From NCBI RefSeq assembly GCF_040518285.1, contig NZ_CP155449.1, positions 2,604,001-2,668,000 of the forward strand: a DNA stretch of 64,000 nucleotides, read 5' to 3'. Origin of the DNA: Knoellia sp. S7-12 (GTDB taxonomy: Bacteria > Actinomycetota > Actinomycetes > Actinomycetales > Dermatophilaceae). Of this stretch, positions 8,564 to 17,043 are shown one piece after another. Position 1 is the first letter of the stretch. Every line of letters begins with the position of its first letter. A model generated the notes under the pieces. The model was not told the DNA's origin, ran no database searches, and worked only from the letters and a program-made list of their open reading frames with translations. Both the position numbers and the translations under genes were made by a program.

Positions 8564-9343
8564 TCATTCGCCGTTCGGAGCGGCGCCTCCCAGCAGGGCG
8601 TAGCCGTAGGTGTCCAGCCACTCACCCGAACGGTGAAGGGCGTCCCGCACGGCGTGCAGCTCACGCCTCATCCCGACCCGCTCCATGAGGCGCCACGAAG
8701 CTTCGTTGTCGGCGAAGCACGTCGCGACGATGCGGCGAACGCCCAACTCGGCGAAACAGATTCGGATGAGCTCACGCACGGCTTCCGTTGCGTAACCATG
8801 CCCCTCGTATGCCGGGTCCAGAGTCCATGCGAGCTCAGCCTGGGTGCCCCTCGCCTCGTCCACCACCTCTTTCTGGGCCCAGCCGTCCTCCACCCGCAGC
8901 ATGAGGTCGCCGATGACCTCCCCTTCGAGTTCGATCACCAGGGTCACGCCGAGACGATCTGGCTCACAGAAGCGCGATTGGTAGGCCTCGAGCTCCATGG
9001 GCCCATAGGTTTGCCAGCTGCCCACGGAGTCCAGGCGACGGAACTGCCATGTCGCCTCGGCATCCTCGGCACGGGCGGGGCGCAGGGCGAGGCGCTCGGT
9101 GCGCTTCGGCCACGCCAGTCCGGCGAGCGGGTTCGACTCCTCCTCGACCATGCGCACAGCCAACAGCGGCGCTCCGACATCGCGCAACCCCGCGAGGACC
9201 CCGTGCAGCTGCGACTGGTCGGCCACGACTCCCGTCAGCATCGACGTCCCGTCCCCGACGTGCCTCAGAACAAGGCCGCCGAGGTAGGCCGACCAGTGGT
9301 CGTCGAGGTGGCTGTCGACGTGGAACTCAAACGTCGCTGTCAT
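8564..9343 (-). CDS. GNAT acetyltransferase (RimJ-like) with N-terminal extra domain
   Basis: The 259-residue protein has two parts. Residues 1-75 (HLDDHWSAYLGGLVLRHVGD, then LTGVVADQSQLHGVLAGLRD) look like a small stand-alone actinobacterial domain of unknown role. From about residue 85 (TERLALRPARAEDAEATWQF) a RimJ/RimL-type GNAT domain follows, with the acetyl-CoA loop region AYEGHGYATEAVRELIRI and the C-terminal strand VATCFADNEASWRLMERVGM. Acceptor is unknown. The start at 9343 is behind GGGGGAGCGGGG and overlaps the stop of the upstream DUF2306-like gene by four bases (ATGA), so they form one operon with the DUF4386-like gene further upstream. Confidence 0.85.
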   Translation of the reverse strand: MTATFEFHVDSHLDDHWSAYLGGLVLRHVGDGTSMLTGVVADQSQLHGVLAGLRDVGAPLLAVRMVEEESNPLAGLAWPKRTERLALRPARAEDAEATWQFRRLDSVGSWQTYGPMELEAYQSRFCEPDRLGVTLVIELEGEVIGDLMLRVEDGWAQKEVVDEARGTQAELAWTLDPAYEGHGYATEAVRELIRICFAELGVRRIVATCFADNEASWRLMERVGMRRELHAVRDALHRSGEWLDTYGYALLGGAAPNGE

Positions 9344-10008
9344 CCCCGCTCCCCCACGAGCACGACTGCCGCGCGTCCCCGCGCCCGGCCCAGCGGCCGA
9401 CGCCGGATGACCCACTCGGCGACCGCCAGGTTGATGACCCAAGCCGCACCACGTGCGGCGTCGAGGGCCAGCGGACTGCCACCGAGCACGGCTCCCCCGA
9501 TCCCCTCGGTGAACGCCTGCGTTCCGGCGGCGAGCGCGATCGCATAGGCCCGGGTCATCCAGACCCGGTGCGTCGCCACGTCACCTCGCCGAATCGCTGC
9601 CAGCCCCAACCCGAGGCTGGCGACCATCGCCGAGCCGAACCCGACGCGCAGGACGAACAGCAACGGCCCGGAGTCCGGCTGCGGCGGGAAGAACAGCGTC
9701 AGCCACAGCGCCGACAGCGCCACGCCGAGCCCGGCAACGACGAGGACACGACCGGCCCCGCGATGCCATCCCGGCCGCCGCCGGCGGATCCCGGGCACGA
9801 ACTGGAGCGAGCCGAGCAGCGCATAGACCGCGGCGCAGATGATGTGGACCACCACGGGCAGCGGGGAGGCGGTGAACCGGGCGTCACTGGGAAGGACGGC
9901 CGGTCCCCCGCCGAGCTCGACGAGTCGTGCCGTTCCGGCGAGCACGGGGATGACGCTGAGCGCCACCAGCCCTGTCGGAGCACGCCACCCCCGCTGCCGC
10001 GTGCTCAT
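9340..10008 (-). CDS. Polytopic membrane protein, DUF2306-like
   Basis: The 222-residue protein shows about six helices (GLVALSVIPVLAGTARLVEL, VVVHIICAAVYALLGSLQFV, GRVLVVAGLGVALSALWLTL, LLFVLRVGFGSAMVASLGLG, AYAIALAAGTQAFTEGIGGA, AAWVINLAVAEWVIRRRP). The pattern VHxxxAxxYxxLGxxQFxP followed by RxHRxxGR is typical of DUF2306 proteins, whose biochemical role is unknown. Start and stop are both in ATGA overlaps, with the DUF4386-like gene upstream (10005-10008) and the acetyltransferase downstream (9340-9343), so the three genes are translated as a coupled unit. Confidence 0.8.
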   Translation of the reverse strand: MSTRQRGWRAPTGLVALSVIPVLAGTARLVELGGGPAVLPSDARFTASPLPVVVHIICAAVYALLGSLQFVPGIRRRRPGWHRGAGRVLVVAGLGVALSALWLTLFFPPQPDSGPLLFVLRVGFGSAMVASLGLGLAAIRRGDVATHRVWMTRAYAIALAAGTQAFTEGIGGAVLGGSPLALDAARGAAWVINLAVAEWVIRRRPLGRARGRAAVVLVGERG

Positions 10009-10715
10009 GACGCCGACACCTGCAGGCGGTTGGCGGGGGCGGCTACCGAGTCCTCGCCGACAGATCCGATCTGTTCGCGCTGCGCCACGCGTCGCTGGTC
10101 GCGCCACAACGAGACGCCGAGACCCATGAGGGCGATCCCGGTCGGCACGGCGAACGGCCGGTTGTACGCGTCGGGCAGTACCGCCAGCGCGATGGTGGCG
10201 GTGTTGCCGATGGCCAGCAGAGCCGCCGCCCACCGCGCGAGCACGCCGGCCCGGAAGGTCGTGATGCCGAACATCAGCCCACCCAGGATGTAGAAGGCAC
10301 CCGTGGCCTGGAGCACGACCGACATCGCGCCGATGTCCCCGACCGGCGACCCTCCGAACGCCGTGACGATCACGTCGACTGCATAGGTCGGCGACGTCTT
10401 CGCCACCGTGGGGAGGACGAACGCGGCGAGGAACTCGGTCCCGAACATCAAGAGGTAGCCGACCGCGAGGGCGACGTACCCCGCGAGCCCCAGCCCACCC
10501 ACACGACTGCGCTGGCGGAGATAGATGCCGGTGATGCCGGCGAGGGCCAGAGCCGACATGACGGTCTTGGCGGTGCTGCGGAGCATCCAGTCGGTCGTCG
10601 TGATGCTGGCGAGTTCCATGGGTGGGTGGTTGATCTGGACGAGGACGAAGATCGCACCGGCGACGGCGGCGGCGATGCCGGCTGCCTGTCCGAGGCGAGT
10701 GGTGGGGACGGTCAT
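10005..10715 (-). CDS. Polytopic membrane protein, DUF4386-like
   Basis: The 236-residue protein has about six helices, starting GQAAGIAAAVAGAIFVLVQI and including GLGLAGYVALAVGYLLMFGT, then ALLAIGNTATIALAVLPDAY. The conserved-looking order (G-rich first helix, a loop with NHP, later helices GGLMFGITTFRAG) resembles DUF4386 membrane proteins. It is the first gene of the minus-strand operon with the DUF2306-like protein and the acetyltransferase. An AAAGGAACC ribosome site precedes the ATG. The MalT-like regulator encoded just upstream on the same strand could control it, but no operator is visible. Confidence 0.75.
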   Translation of the reverse strand: MTVPTTRLGQAAGIAAAVAGAIFVLVQINHPPMELASITTTDWMLRSTAKTVMSALALAGITGIYLRQRSRVGGLGLAGYVALAVGYLLMFGTEFLAAFVLPTVAKTSPTYAVDVIVTAFGGSPVGDIGAMSVVLQATGAFYILGGLMFGITTFRAGVLARWAAALLAIGNTATIALAVLPDAYNRPFAVPTGIALMGLGVSLWRDQRRVAQREQIGSVGEDSVAAPANRLQVSAS

Positions 10716-10856
10716 GGCGGGTTCCTTTGCGTTCCTGGTGCGGCTGCGTCCCGCTGGTTTCCGGGGACAGCCCGAACGTAGGAACTGCTGTGGTGAGCGC
10801 GCATCACCAACCGATGTGACCGACGTGGTGATTCGCCTGCCTCGAAGCAGTGCGCT

Positions 10857-13460
10857 TCAGAGGAGTTCGAGCTCGCGCCCGCGGTCCACCGCACCCCGTC
10901 GGGTGTTGACGCCGAGCTTGCTGAAGATGTGCTTCGTGTGCGTGCGCAGCGTGTTGACAGACACGAACAGCTCGCGCGCGATGTCCGGTCCGCTCAGCGC
11001 GGTCGCGAGCAGCCGGAGCACCTCGACCTCCCGTTCGCTGAGCCCTTCGCTCACCGTGGGCGCCCCCTCCCCCAACGACATGGGGTATGCCGCCCGCTCC
11101 CGTCCCCGGGATCCCTCACCTTCCGTGGGCAGCCAGTTCGCAGACGGGACCCCGCCACTGACTGCGGTGTCGACCAGGGCGCGAAGGGCGCGGATCTCCT
11201 TGACGCTTCCGTCCCTGCCACCGACGATCGCCTCCGGCTCAAGGGCATCCAGTCGGCGGAGCGCCTCGTCGAGCTGTGTGTCATCGGTCGAGGAGGGGTG
11301 CTGGCAGTGCTCGGCAAGGAGGAGTCGGACGAGAGTGAGTTGGGCGTACCCGTCGAGATACCCGGGGTTCTCGACATCACGCACCCTATGGTCCTTGGCC
11401 CATGCACGACCGTCGTCGAGTCGTCCTTGCGTGATGTGCAGTCGTGCCCGGGCTGCCGGGATGGGTCGCACGTCCGGGAAGAAGCCGGGCAGATAGGCTT
11501 GCTCTGCCTGGTCCATCAGGTCGATGGCCACGGCGAGGTCGCCCTGAGCCCGGTGCAGGTCGGACGAGGCGACGAACCAGCGAAACCTGTTCTCCGGCAA
11601 CGATGCTGACATCCCCAGCGTCGCCGCCGTGGCGAGGTGGTCGGCGGCTGCATCGAGGTCGCCCTGCTCGATCAGCACACCAGCGAGGCCGACGTGGAGG
11701 TCCCCGACGGTGGCGATGGCGGCACCCCGATGCTGCTCCGCGGTTGCGAGCGCGCGCTCGAAGATTCGGCGTGCTTCGTCGGGTCGGCCGCGGGCCAGCC
11801 ACATCAACCCGAGGACGACGGTCCCACCGAGCGCGTCGGAGACGTCACCGGCCGCGGCGAGGGACTGCAGCGCCTCGGAGAACGTTGCCACCGCCTCCTC
11901 AAGGTCACCGCGGGCAAAGGCACCGAGCCCGAGGAAGCCGAGCGCTCCACCGCGCGCCATGTGATCGTCCGGCCCGCAGTGTGCCAACGCCTCGCGGGCG
12001 TACTCCCGCGACGCGTCCGTGTCCCCGCGTGCCTGGGCCGCCGAGGCTCGGAAGATCGCTATCGTCGCCGGCAGCGTGCGTAGCTCCTCATGAGTGGCGG
12101 CCGAGGCGTCCGACGCTGGGGTCGGCGGGTTGCTCTCGAGCGCGACTTCAGCGTGGCGGAGCCATGCCTCAACGCCTTCCAGATCCGACTCGATGAGACG
12201 GGTATGGGCGCGGTACGTCGAGAGCAGCGCACTCGTCCGAATCACGGTGTCCGGCAGGGCGATCAGCCAGTCACGGAGCAGTCCGTCGCGGCGGGCGCGG
12301 CGAATGTCGGGCAGCGCTCGCTCGACAAGGTGCGCCGCCTGCTCTGGATCGTCGCCGGCCAGTGCGTGACGCACGGCGTCCTCGGGAAGTCCGTGCACGG
12401 CATACCAGTCGCTTGCAGCGCGGTGCAGTGCTGGGACCCGGTCGGGCGCCTGGGCGGTGAGGCGCGCACGGAGGGCGTCGGCGAAGAGGTGGTGGTAGCG
12501 ATACCAGTGCCTCTGGTCGTCGAGCGGAATGATGAAGAGGTTGGCTCGGTCGAGCGACTCGATCATCGAGGCGCCGTCGTCGCGCCCGGTGAGCGCGTCG
12601 CAGAGCGGTCCGGTCAGCTGGCTCAGGACGGCGGTGTCGAGGAGGAAGCTGCGCACGGTCTTGGGTTGGTGGCGCAGCACCTCCTCGACGAGGTAGTCGA
12701 GGACAAACCGGTGGCTGCCAGTGAACGCGTCGACGAAGGCGTCGGCGTCATCGGTCCCACGCAGCGACAGGCCTGCAAGCTGCAGACCTGCGGGCCACCC
12801 TTCGGTGCGCGCGGCCAGCGCCGCGGCCTGGGTGTCGGTGAGGTCGAGGCCCATAACGTCCGCGAGGAAGGCGGACGCCTCGTCAGGGGTGAAGCGCAGG
12901 TCCGCCGCGCGCAGCTCGACCAGCTCTCCGCGAGCGCGCAGCCGCGGCAGCGGGAGCGGAGGGTCGGCACGCGTGGCGATGGCGATAGTGACATGTTGCG
13001 GCAGGTGCTCGAGGAGGAAGGCCACTGCACGCTGAACGTCCGGGTTGTCGATGACGTGGTAGTCGTCGAGAGCGATGACTGTGTTGCCGGGACGGAGGTC
13101 GAGGTCGTTGACGACGCTGGTTAGGACCGCCTCTGCGGAGAGCTGTCCCGCCGCCACGAGCTCGCCGGCCTCGGCAAACTCGTCGATAGTCGTCAACGCG
13201 GCAACGAGGTGTTCGAGGAAGCGGCTGGGGTCGTTGTCTTCGGCGTCGAGCGAGAGCCACGCGACGCCGGTGTCCGGGTTGTTGACGGCGTCATCGGCGA
13301 GCCACTGGCTGAGAAGCGTGGTCTTGCCGAACCCGGCGGGTGCGGCGATCAGCACCAACCGCGGACGTCGCGTCGACACCAAGGCGTCGGTGAGTCGCGG
13401 CCTCAGGACAAGATCTCGACGCGGGACCGGCCTGTGGATCTTCGTTCCCAACACCACCAC
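10857..13460 (-). CDS. MalT-type ATP-dependent LuxR regulator
   Basis: The 867-residue protein starts with the sequence typical of MalT/AlkS-like regulators (LGTKIHRPVPRRDLVLRPRL). A STAND NTPase follows with Walker A IAAPAGFGKTTLLSQW near residue 44, Walker B-like VIALDDYHVI near residue 128 and GWPAGLQLAGLSL near residue 225. A TPR-rich arm spans about residues 400-770, and a LuxR HTH lies at the C-terminus: LSEREVEVLRLLATALSGPD and SVNTLRTHTKHIFSKLGVNT. Regulators of this family bind ATP and a small inducer and activate adjacent genes. The GTG start has TATGCT exactly six bases upstream. A truncated relative of this gene's 5' end lies at 658-753. Confidence 0.9.
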   Translation of the reverse strand: MVVLGTKIHRPVPRRDLVLRPRLTDALVSTRRPRLVLIAAPAGFGKTTLLSQWLADDAVNNPDTGVAWLSLDAEDNDPSRFLEHLVAALTTIDEFAEAGELVAAGQLSAEAVLTSVVNDLDLRPGNTVIALDDYHVIDNPDVQRAVAFLLEHLPQHVTIAIATRADPPLPLPRLRARGELVELRAADLRFTPDEASAFLADVMGLDLTDTQAAALAARTEGWPAGLQLAGLSLRGTDDADAFVDAFTGSHRFVLDYLVEEVLRHQPKTVRSFLLDTAVLSQLTGPLCDALTGRDDGASMIESLDRANLFIIPLDDQRHWYRYHHLFADALRARLTAQAPDRVPALHRAASDWYAVHGLPEDAVRHALAGDDPEQAAHLVERALPDIRRARRDGLLRDWLIALPDTVIRTSALLSTYRAHTRLIESDLEGVEAWLRHAEVALESNPPTPASDASAATHEELRTLPATIAIFRASAAQARGDTDASREYAREALAHCGPDDHMARGGALGFLGLGAFARGDLEEAVATFSEALQSLAAAGDVSDALGGTVVLGLMWLARGRPDEARRIFERALATAEQHRGAAIATVGDLHVGLAGVLIEQGDLDAAADHLATAATLGMSASLPENRFRWFVASSDLHRAQGDLAVAIDLMDQAEQAYLPGFFPDVRPIPAARARLHITQGRLDDGRAWAKDHRVRDVENPGYLDGYAQLTLVRLLLAEHCQHPSSTDDTQLDEALRRLDALEPEAIVGGRDGSVKEIRALRALVDTAVSGGVPSANWLPTEGEGSRGRERAAYPMSLGEGAPTVSEGLSEREVEVLRLLATALSGPDIARELFVSVNTLRTHTKHIFSKLGVNTRRGAVDRGRELELL

Positions 13461-13466
13461 TCACCA

Positions 13467-13472
13467 AGCATA
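13467..13472 (-). promoter_or_regulatory. -10 box of the MalT-like gene
   Basis: TATGCT on the minus strand lies six bases before GTG 13460, the spacing of a leaderless transcript. The same arrangement (CATGCT, six bases, GTG) is kept in front of the remnant at 753. Confidence 0.6.
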
Positions 13473-13650
13473 GGAGTGCGACCCCGGGGTGGCGCACCGG
13501 TTGCCGGCTTTAGCGATGACCGGAATTGCGGTAGCCCGGGGTGGTGTGGTGCATACGCGTGCGCCGTTGTCCCTGGCCTGTCACGCTGGGTGGGTGGCTG
13601 CGTCAGTGCCTTGCCTGTCGCGCGGTGGCTGAGTTCCGGCAAGGAGGTGC

Positions 13651-15501
13651 ATGGTGCCTGAGTACCGGACTCCGGGTACATATGTCGAGGAGACAACCCT
13701 TCGCTCTCGCTCGATCGAAGGTGTGCCGACGAGCACGCTGGGGATGGTCGGCGTGACCGAGTTTGGCCCGGTGCCGCACCCATCGACTGACGGGAACTGG
13801 GTTCACGGTCCGGTGCTGGTCGCGAGTACGGCGGAGTACGAGCGCGTCTACGGCGGCTTCTCGAATCGGGCAATGCCCTGCCGACTCGCTCTGGCCGCCC
13901 GCGCGTTCTTCACGAACGGAGGGCAGCGCCTCTACGTCCAGCGGGTCTTCGTTCCGACCCCCGTCAGTGCGGGCACCGGTCCTGAGGACGACATCGCGCG
14001 AATCGACCTCCCGGTGGGCGCCAATGACCCCGTGGCGAGGTGGGAAGCCAGGTGGCCCGGCGCTGCGGGGTCGCGTGTTCGGGTGGTCACCCGCTTCCGA
14101 CGCAGCGAGAACATCCAGGTGGGGACGCAACTGCGAGGCCTGCAGCCGGGTGCCGCGGTCGAGACAGCGGCACTGGTCGCGGGGCAACCGCCGGTCCTGG
14201 CAGACGTCGCAGCGCCGGCGAACCTCCAAGTGGTGACCCAGGTCGAGGGGATGCTCCGCTTGCGCGACGGCGTTGGTGGGCTCACCGCCCCGGTCCCGGG
14301 CCAAGCCGCCTTCCACGTCACCCTCGACGTCGAGGTGCACTTCGGCGACCGCGTCGACCTCTACGAGGGATTGGAGCTAGGAGCCGAGCACCCGCGCTTC
14401 ATCACGACGGTGCTGCACGCCACCGAACCAGCCGACCAGAGTTGCCTTGTGAAGCTTGTCGGCGCGAAACCAGCAGTCGCAGGGCCCGCTCCATCTGTGC
14501 CGACCGCGGCCACGCTTCTGGCTGCTTTGGTGTCGCTTGGAGAGGAGGGCGTCCACCTTGCTGGTGGGTCCGACGGGGGCGAGCTGACGCCCAGCGCCCT
14601 ACAGGGCCAAGGCGCCGACTCTGATTCGTCATCTCCGGCCACCGGGCTCGCCGCCCTGGGCGAGGTCGACGACATCGCCATTGTCGCCATGCCCGACAGC
14701 ACGTACTTCCGGGACGAGGAGAGCACCGCGGAGGCGGTGGACGCCCTGATCACGCACTGCGAACGGGCTCGCTTCCGGTTCGCGCTCATCGATCCTCCCG
14801 AGAACGCCGCCTTCTCCGAGGTCCGTGCGTTCCGCTCGAGGTTCGACAGCTCGTACGGCGCCCTCTACCACCCATGGCTGCGCGTCAGCGATCTCACTCC
14901 GGGTGCTGATCCCGAGTTGGCGCCCACGCCGGTTGACGTCCCGCCGTCGGGCGCGATGGCCGGGATCTTCGCCCGCTCGGACACCGAGCGCGGCGTGCAC
15001 AAGGCACCTGCCAACCAGGTGGTGCGCGGCATCACCGAGTTCGTCGCCCCAGTCTCCGCCCGTGAACAGGAGATGCTCAACCCCGAGGGCGTGAATGCAC
15101 TGCGCTACTTCAAGGGGCGGGGCAACCTGGTCTGGGGCGCCCGCACGATCTCCTCGGACCCCGAGTGGAAGTACGTCAACGTCCGGCGTCTGCTCATCTA
15201 CCTTGAGCACTCGATCGAGAAGTCGACGCAATGGGCAGTCTTCGAGCCCAACGACGAACGCCTCTGGGTGACGATCCGGAGCTTGATCGAAGCCTTCCTC
15301 ATCTCGATCTGGCGCTCCGGCGCACTGATGGGCACCAAGCCTGAGGAGGCGTTCTTCGTGCGCTGCGACCGCACCACCATGACCCAGAACGACCTGGACA
15401 ACGGCCGGCTCCTCTGCGAGATCGGAGTCGCACCCGTCCGCCCGGCGGAGTTCATCATCTTCCGCATCGCCCAGTTCACGAGCGACGCACCAGGCGGCTG
15501 A
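13651..15501 (+). CDS. Contractile tail sheath protein (phage/eCIS type), orphan
   Basis: The 616-residue protein is a tail sheath subunit. The N-terminus PEYRTPGTYVEE is the conserved sheath start. The C-terminal domain has KAPANQVVRGITEFVAPVS, ALRYFKGRGNLVWGARTISS, YVNVRRLLIYLEHSIEKSTQ and FEPNDERLWVTIRSLIEAFL, all classic sheath motifs, and ends in the conserved strand GVAPVRPAEFIIFRIAQFT. Sheath subunits polymerise around the tube of phage tails or extracellular contractile injection systems and contract to drive it. A GGAGG site sits before the ATG. No tube, baseplate, spike, AAA-ATPase or other particle genes lie on either side, so either it serves a particle encoded elsewhere or it is a relic. 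The frame is intact throughout. Confidence 0.88.
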   Translation: MVPEYRTPGTYVEETTLRSRSIEGVPTSTLGMVGVTEFGPVPHPSTDGNWVHGPVLVASTAEYERVYGGFSNRAMPCRLALAARAFFTNGGQRLYVQRVFVPTPVSAGTGPEDDIARIDLPVGANDPVARWEARWPGAAGSRVRVVTRFRRSENIQVGTQLRGLQPGAAVETAALVAGQPPVLADVAAPANLQVVTQVEGMLRLRDGVGGLTAPVPGQAAFHVTLDVEVHFGDRVDLYEGLELGAEHPRFITTVLHATEPADQSCLVKLVGAKPAVAGPAPSVPTAATLLAALVSLGEEGVHLAGGSDGGELTPSALQGQGADSDSSSPATGLAALGEVDDIAIVAMPDSTYFRDEESTAEAVDALITHCERARFRFALIDPPENAAFSEVRAFRSRFDSSYGALYHPWLRVSDLTPGADPELAPTPVDVPPSGAMAGIFARSDTERGVHKAPANQVVRGITEFVAPVSAREQEMLNPEGVNALRYFKGRGNLVWGARTISSDPEWKYVNVRRLLIYLEHSIEKSTQWAVFEPNDERLWVTIRSLIEAFLISIWRSGALMGTKPEEAFFVRCDRTTMTQNDLDNGRLLCEIGVAPVRPAEFIIFRIAQFTSDAPGG

Positions 15502-15535
15502 CCGCCCAACGGCTCGGTCCGACGCCGCGGCGAAA

Positions 15536-15568
15536 ACGGGCTTCGCCCGATCCAACGTGGGTATGCCG
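15536..15568 (+). repeat. Intergenic repeat, copy B (mini-hairpin plus GTATGCCG)
   Basis: ACGGGCTTCGCCCGATC (15536-15552) followed by CCAACGTG and GGTATGCCG matches copy A at 566-598 in order and spacing. It lies 34 bases after the sheath stop codon. Confidence 0.6.
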
Positions 15569-15679
15569 GGTAGCTCGATGGGTCCTGGCTCGAGGCTTCG
15601 TGAAGCACCAACAATCCGCGCGGTGCTCGGACGCTTCAGCCGTCGACCTAGCAGGCTTCGCCGCAGGTCCGGCTGCGCG

Positions 15680-16138
15680 TCAGCTCGCAGCGGCCTCGAT
15701 CTCCCAGTTGATGATCTTGAGGTCGCGCGGACTCGGCGCACCGGCGCCCACCTCGAGGAGCTGCTTGAGACTCATCAGATAGGTCGCCCACTTGGTGCTG
15801 CAGTGGTGCATGAACAGGACCGGCTCCCGCCAGTCGCGGTGCCCGAAGTTCACGGTCGTCCAGCCGTCCTCATGGGTCAGGGACCAGTCGATGGTCGTCC
15901 CGATCCACTCCTCGGGACCGTCGACAACCTCCCAGGCCACGCGTTCGCCGGGGACGCTCTCGCGCACCAGCATGTCGAATCCGCCTGCGGGGAAACGGAA
16001 TTGGATCACGCCGCCGATGTCCGTGGAGCCGGTTGTCTCTTCGGTCCACCATCCTCTGAGTCCCTCGATGGTGGCGATGGCGTCGTAGACCTTGTCGGGA
16101 GTCGCGTGGACCCCCACCTGGTGCAGGATGTCAACCAT
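15680..16138 (-). CDS. SRPBCC family protein (AHSA1/START-like)
   Basis: The 152-residue protein has the SRPBCC pattern: HATPDKVYDAIATIEGLRGW followed by WT, then GGVIQFRFPAGGFDMLVRES, WEVVDGPEEWIGTTIDW and a C-terminal helix STKWATYLMSLKQLLEVG. The fold makes a hydrophobic cavity for small ligands; the ligand is unknown. It is the last of three genes behind one promoter region at about 16854-16915. The ATG at 16138 overlaps the end of the 81-residue upstream ORF by eight bases, and GGGAAAGAA provides a ribosome site. Confidence 0.85.
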   Translation of the reverse strand: MVDILHQVGVHATPDKVYDAIATIEGLRGWWTEETTGSTDIGGVIQFRFPAGGFDMLVRESVPGERVAWEVVDGPEEWIGTTIDWSLTHEDGWTTVNFGHRDWREPVLFMHHCSTKWATYLMSLKQLLEVGAGAPSPRDLKIINWEIEAAAS

Positions 16139-16376
16139 TGTTCTTTCCCTTCTGTGATGTGGGTTTCTGTGATGTCGCGTTCGCTGATGTCGCCGGACTG
16201 CTGTTCTTGGTGCGTTCGATGGTTTCGGCGAGCCGCTTGATGCGCCGCAGTCGGGCGCCCCAGGCGCTGCCGACGGCGGACAGCTGAGCGACGAGGGCGT
16301 CGAGCCTTCGCCGCCGATTGGGATCACTGACTGTCGACCTGCGGTCGCCGAACGTGGCACTTGCGACGGTCCTCAT
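16131..16376 (-). CDS. Small basic protein between two SRPBCC genes
   Basis: The 81-residue ORF starts at an ATG that overlaps the stop of the upstream SRPBCC gene (ATGA, 16373-16376) and runs eight bases into the next SRPBCC gene. It is Arg/Ser/Thr/Lys-rich with a probable amphipathic helix (RRRRLDALVAQLSAVGSAWG) and a Lys/Ser/Thr-rich tail (SQKPTSQKGKNNG). I see no known domain. The tight coupling on both sides argues that it is translated. It is not an ArsR-type repressor, the partner usually found in such operons. Confidence 0.55.
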   Translation of the reverse strand: MRTVASATFGDRRSTVSDPNRRRRLDALVAQLSAVGSAWGARLRRIKRLAETIERTKNSSPATSANATSQKPTSQKGKNNG

Positions 16377-16837
16377 GACGACGCTGACGACCCCGCCAAG
16401 GCCCCTGCGTAGGCGGCCAGCCGAGGCAGGAAGGTGTCCCACCCGTTCTCGTGGTCGCGGTAGGCCTCCTCGAGGAGGGCGACCTCCCAACCCCTCTCCC
16501 GGAAGCCGGTCTCGGTGAGCCGCAGCGTCGTGCCGGTCGCGGAGGGCTCGAGATCGAAGGTCACCAGGAGCGAGTTGCCCTGCGTGGCCGCTTCTCCCTC
16601 AGAGATGACCCAGCGGAAGGAGAACCGATGCGGTCGGTCCACCTCGACGACAGTGAAGGACTCGACCTGTGCGCGCTCGCCCCAGACCACCTCACCGACG
16701 GCGCCCGGGACCACGTCGTCGAGGCTGGCGTCGTCGGACCACCACTCGCGGATGTGTTCCGGACGACTCACCACATCGAAGACCACCTCCGGCGAGGCCT
16801 CGACGTGTACCTGTCGCTCCAGCGTTCCGAACTCCAT
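16373..16837 (-). CDS. SRPBCC family protein (AHSA1-like)
   Basis: The 154-residue protein begins MEFGTLERQVHVEASPEVVF, followed by DVVSRPEHIREWWSDDASLD, TVVEVDRPHRFSFRWVIS and TTLRLTETGFRERGW, the standard AHSA1/SRPBCC layout. It is the first gene of the operon. The ATG at 16837 has a perfect AGGAGG six bases upstream. The promoter region is flanked by two copies of a GCAAC-N5-GTTGC palindrome, so expression is likely repressed by a dedicated DNA-binding protein not encoded next door. Confidence 0.85.
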   Translation of the reverse strand: MEFGTLERQVHVEASPEVVFDVVSRPEHIREWWSDDASLDDVVPGAVGEVVWGERAQVESFTVVEVDRPHRFSFRWVISEGEAATQGNSLLVTFDLEPSATGTTLRLTETGFRERGWEVALLEEAYRDHENGWDTFLPRLAAYAGALAGSSASS

Positions 16838-16853
16838 GACCAACCTCCTGATA

Positions 16854-16915
16854 TGCAACCTGTTGTTGCACATCAACATAGGCGAGGACGATCGCATACG
16901 CAACCCTTCGTTGCA
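16854..16915 (-). promoter_or_regulatory. Promoter flanked by two GCAAC-N5-GTTGC operators
   Basis: Operator 1 is TGCAAC-N5-GTTGCA at 16854-16870, a perfect palindrome. Operator 2 is CGCAAC-N5-GTTGCA at 16899-16915. Their centres are 45 bases apart. Between them, on the minus strand, lie a -35-like TTGCGT (16898-16903) and a -10-like TATGTT (16875-16880) with a 17-base spacer. Operator 2 overlaps the -35 and operator 1 the expected start site. Confidence 0.7.
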
Positions 16916-17043
16916 CGTTCCAGTCACTCACCTGTCGAAGAAGAGGACAAACCCCATCGGGTATGCCCGCCTCGCTGGGCTTGGGAGCAGTGGTTTCCGT
17001 TCCGGGATGATTGCGTCCGTAATCGTGTGGTTTGGGCCCAAAG

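Noticed and set aside
13651..15501. Prophage
   Set aside because: Only a sheath gene is present; no integrase, capsid, terminase or portal genes flank it.
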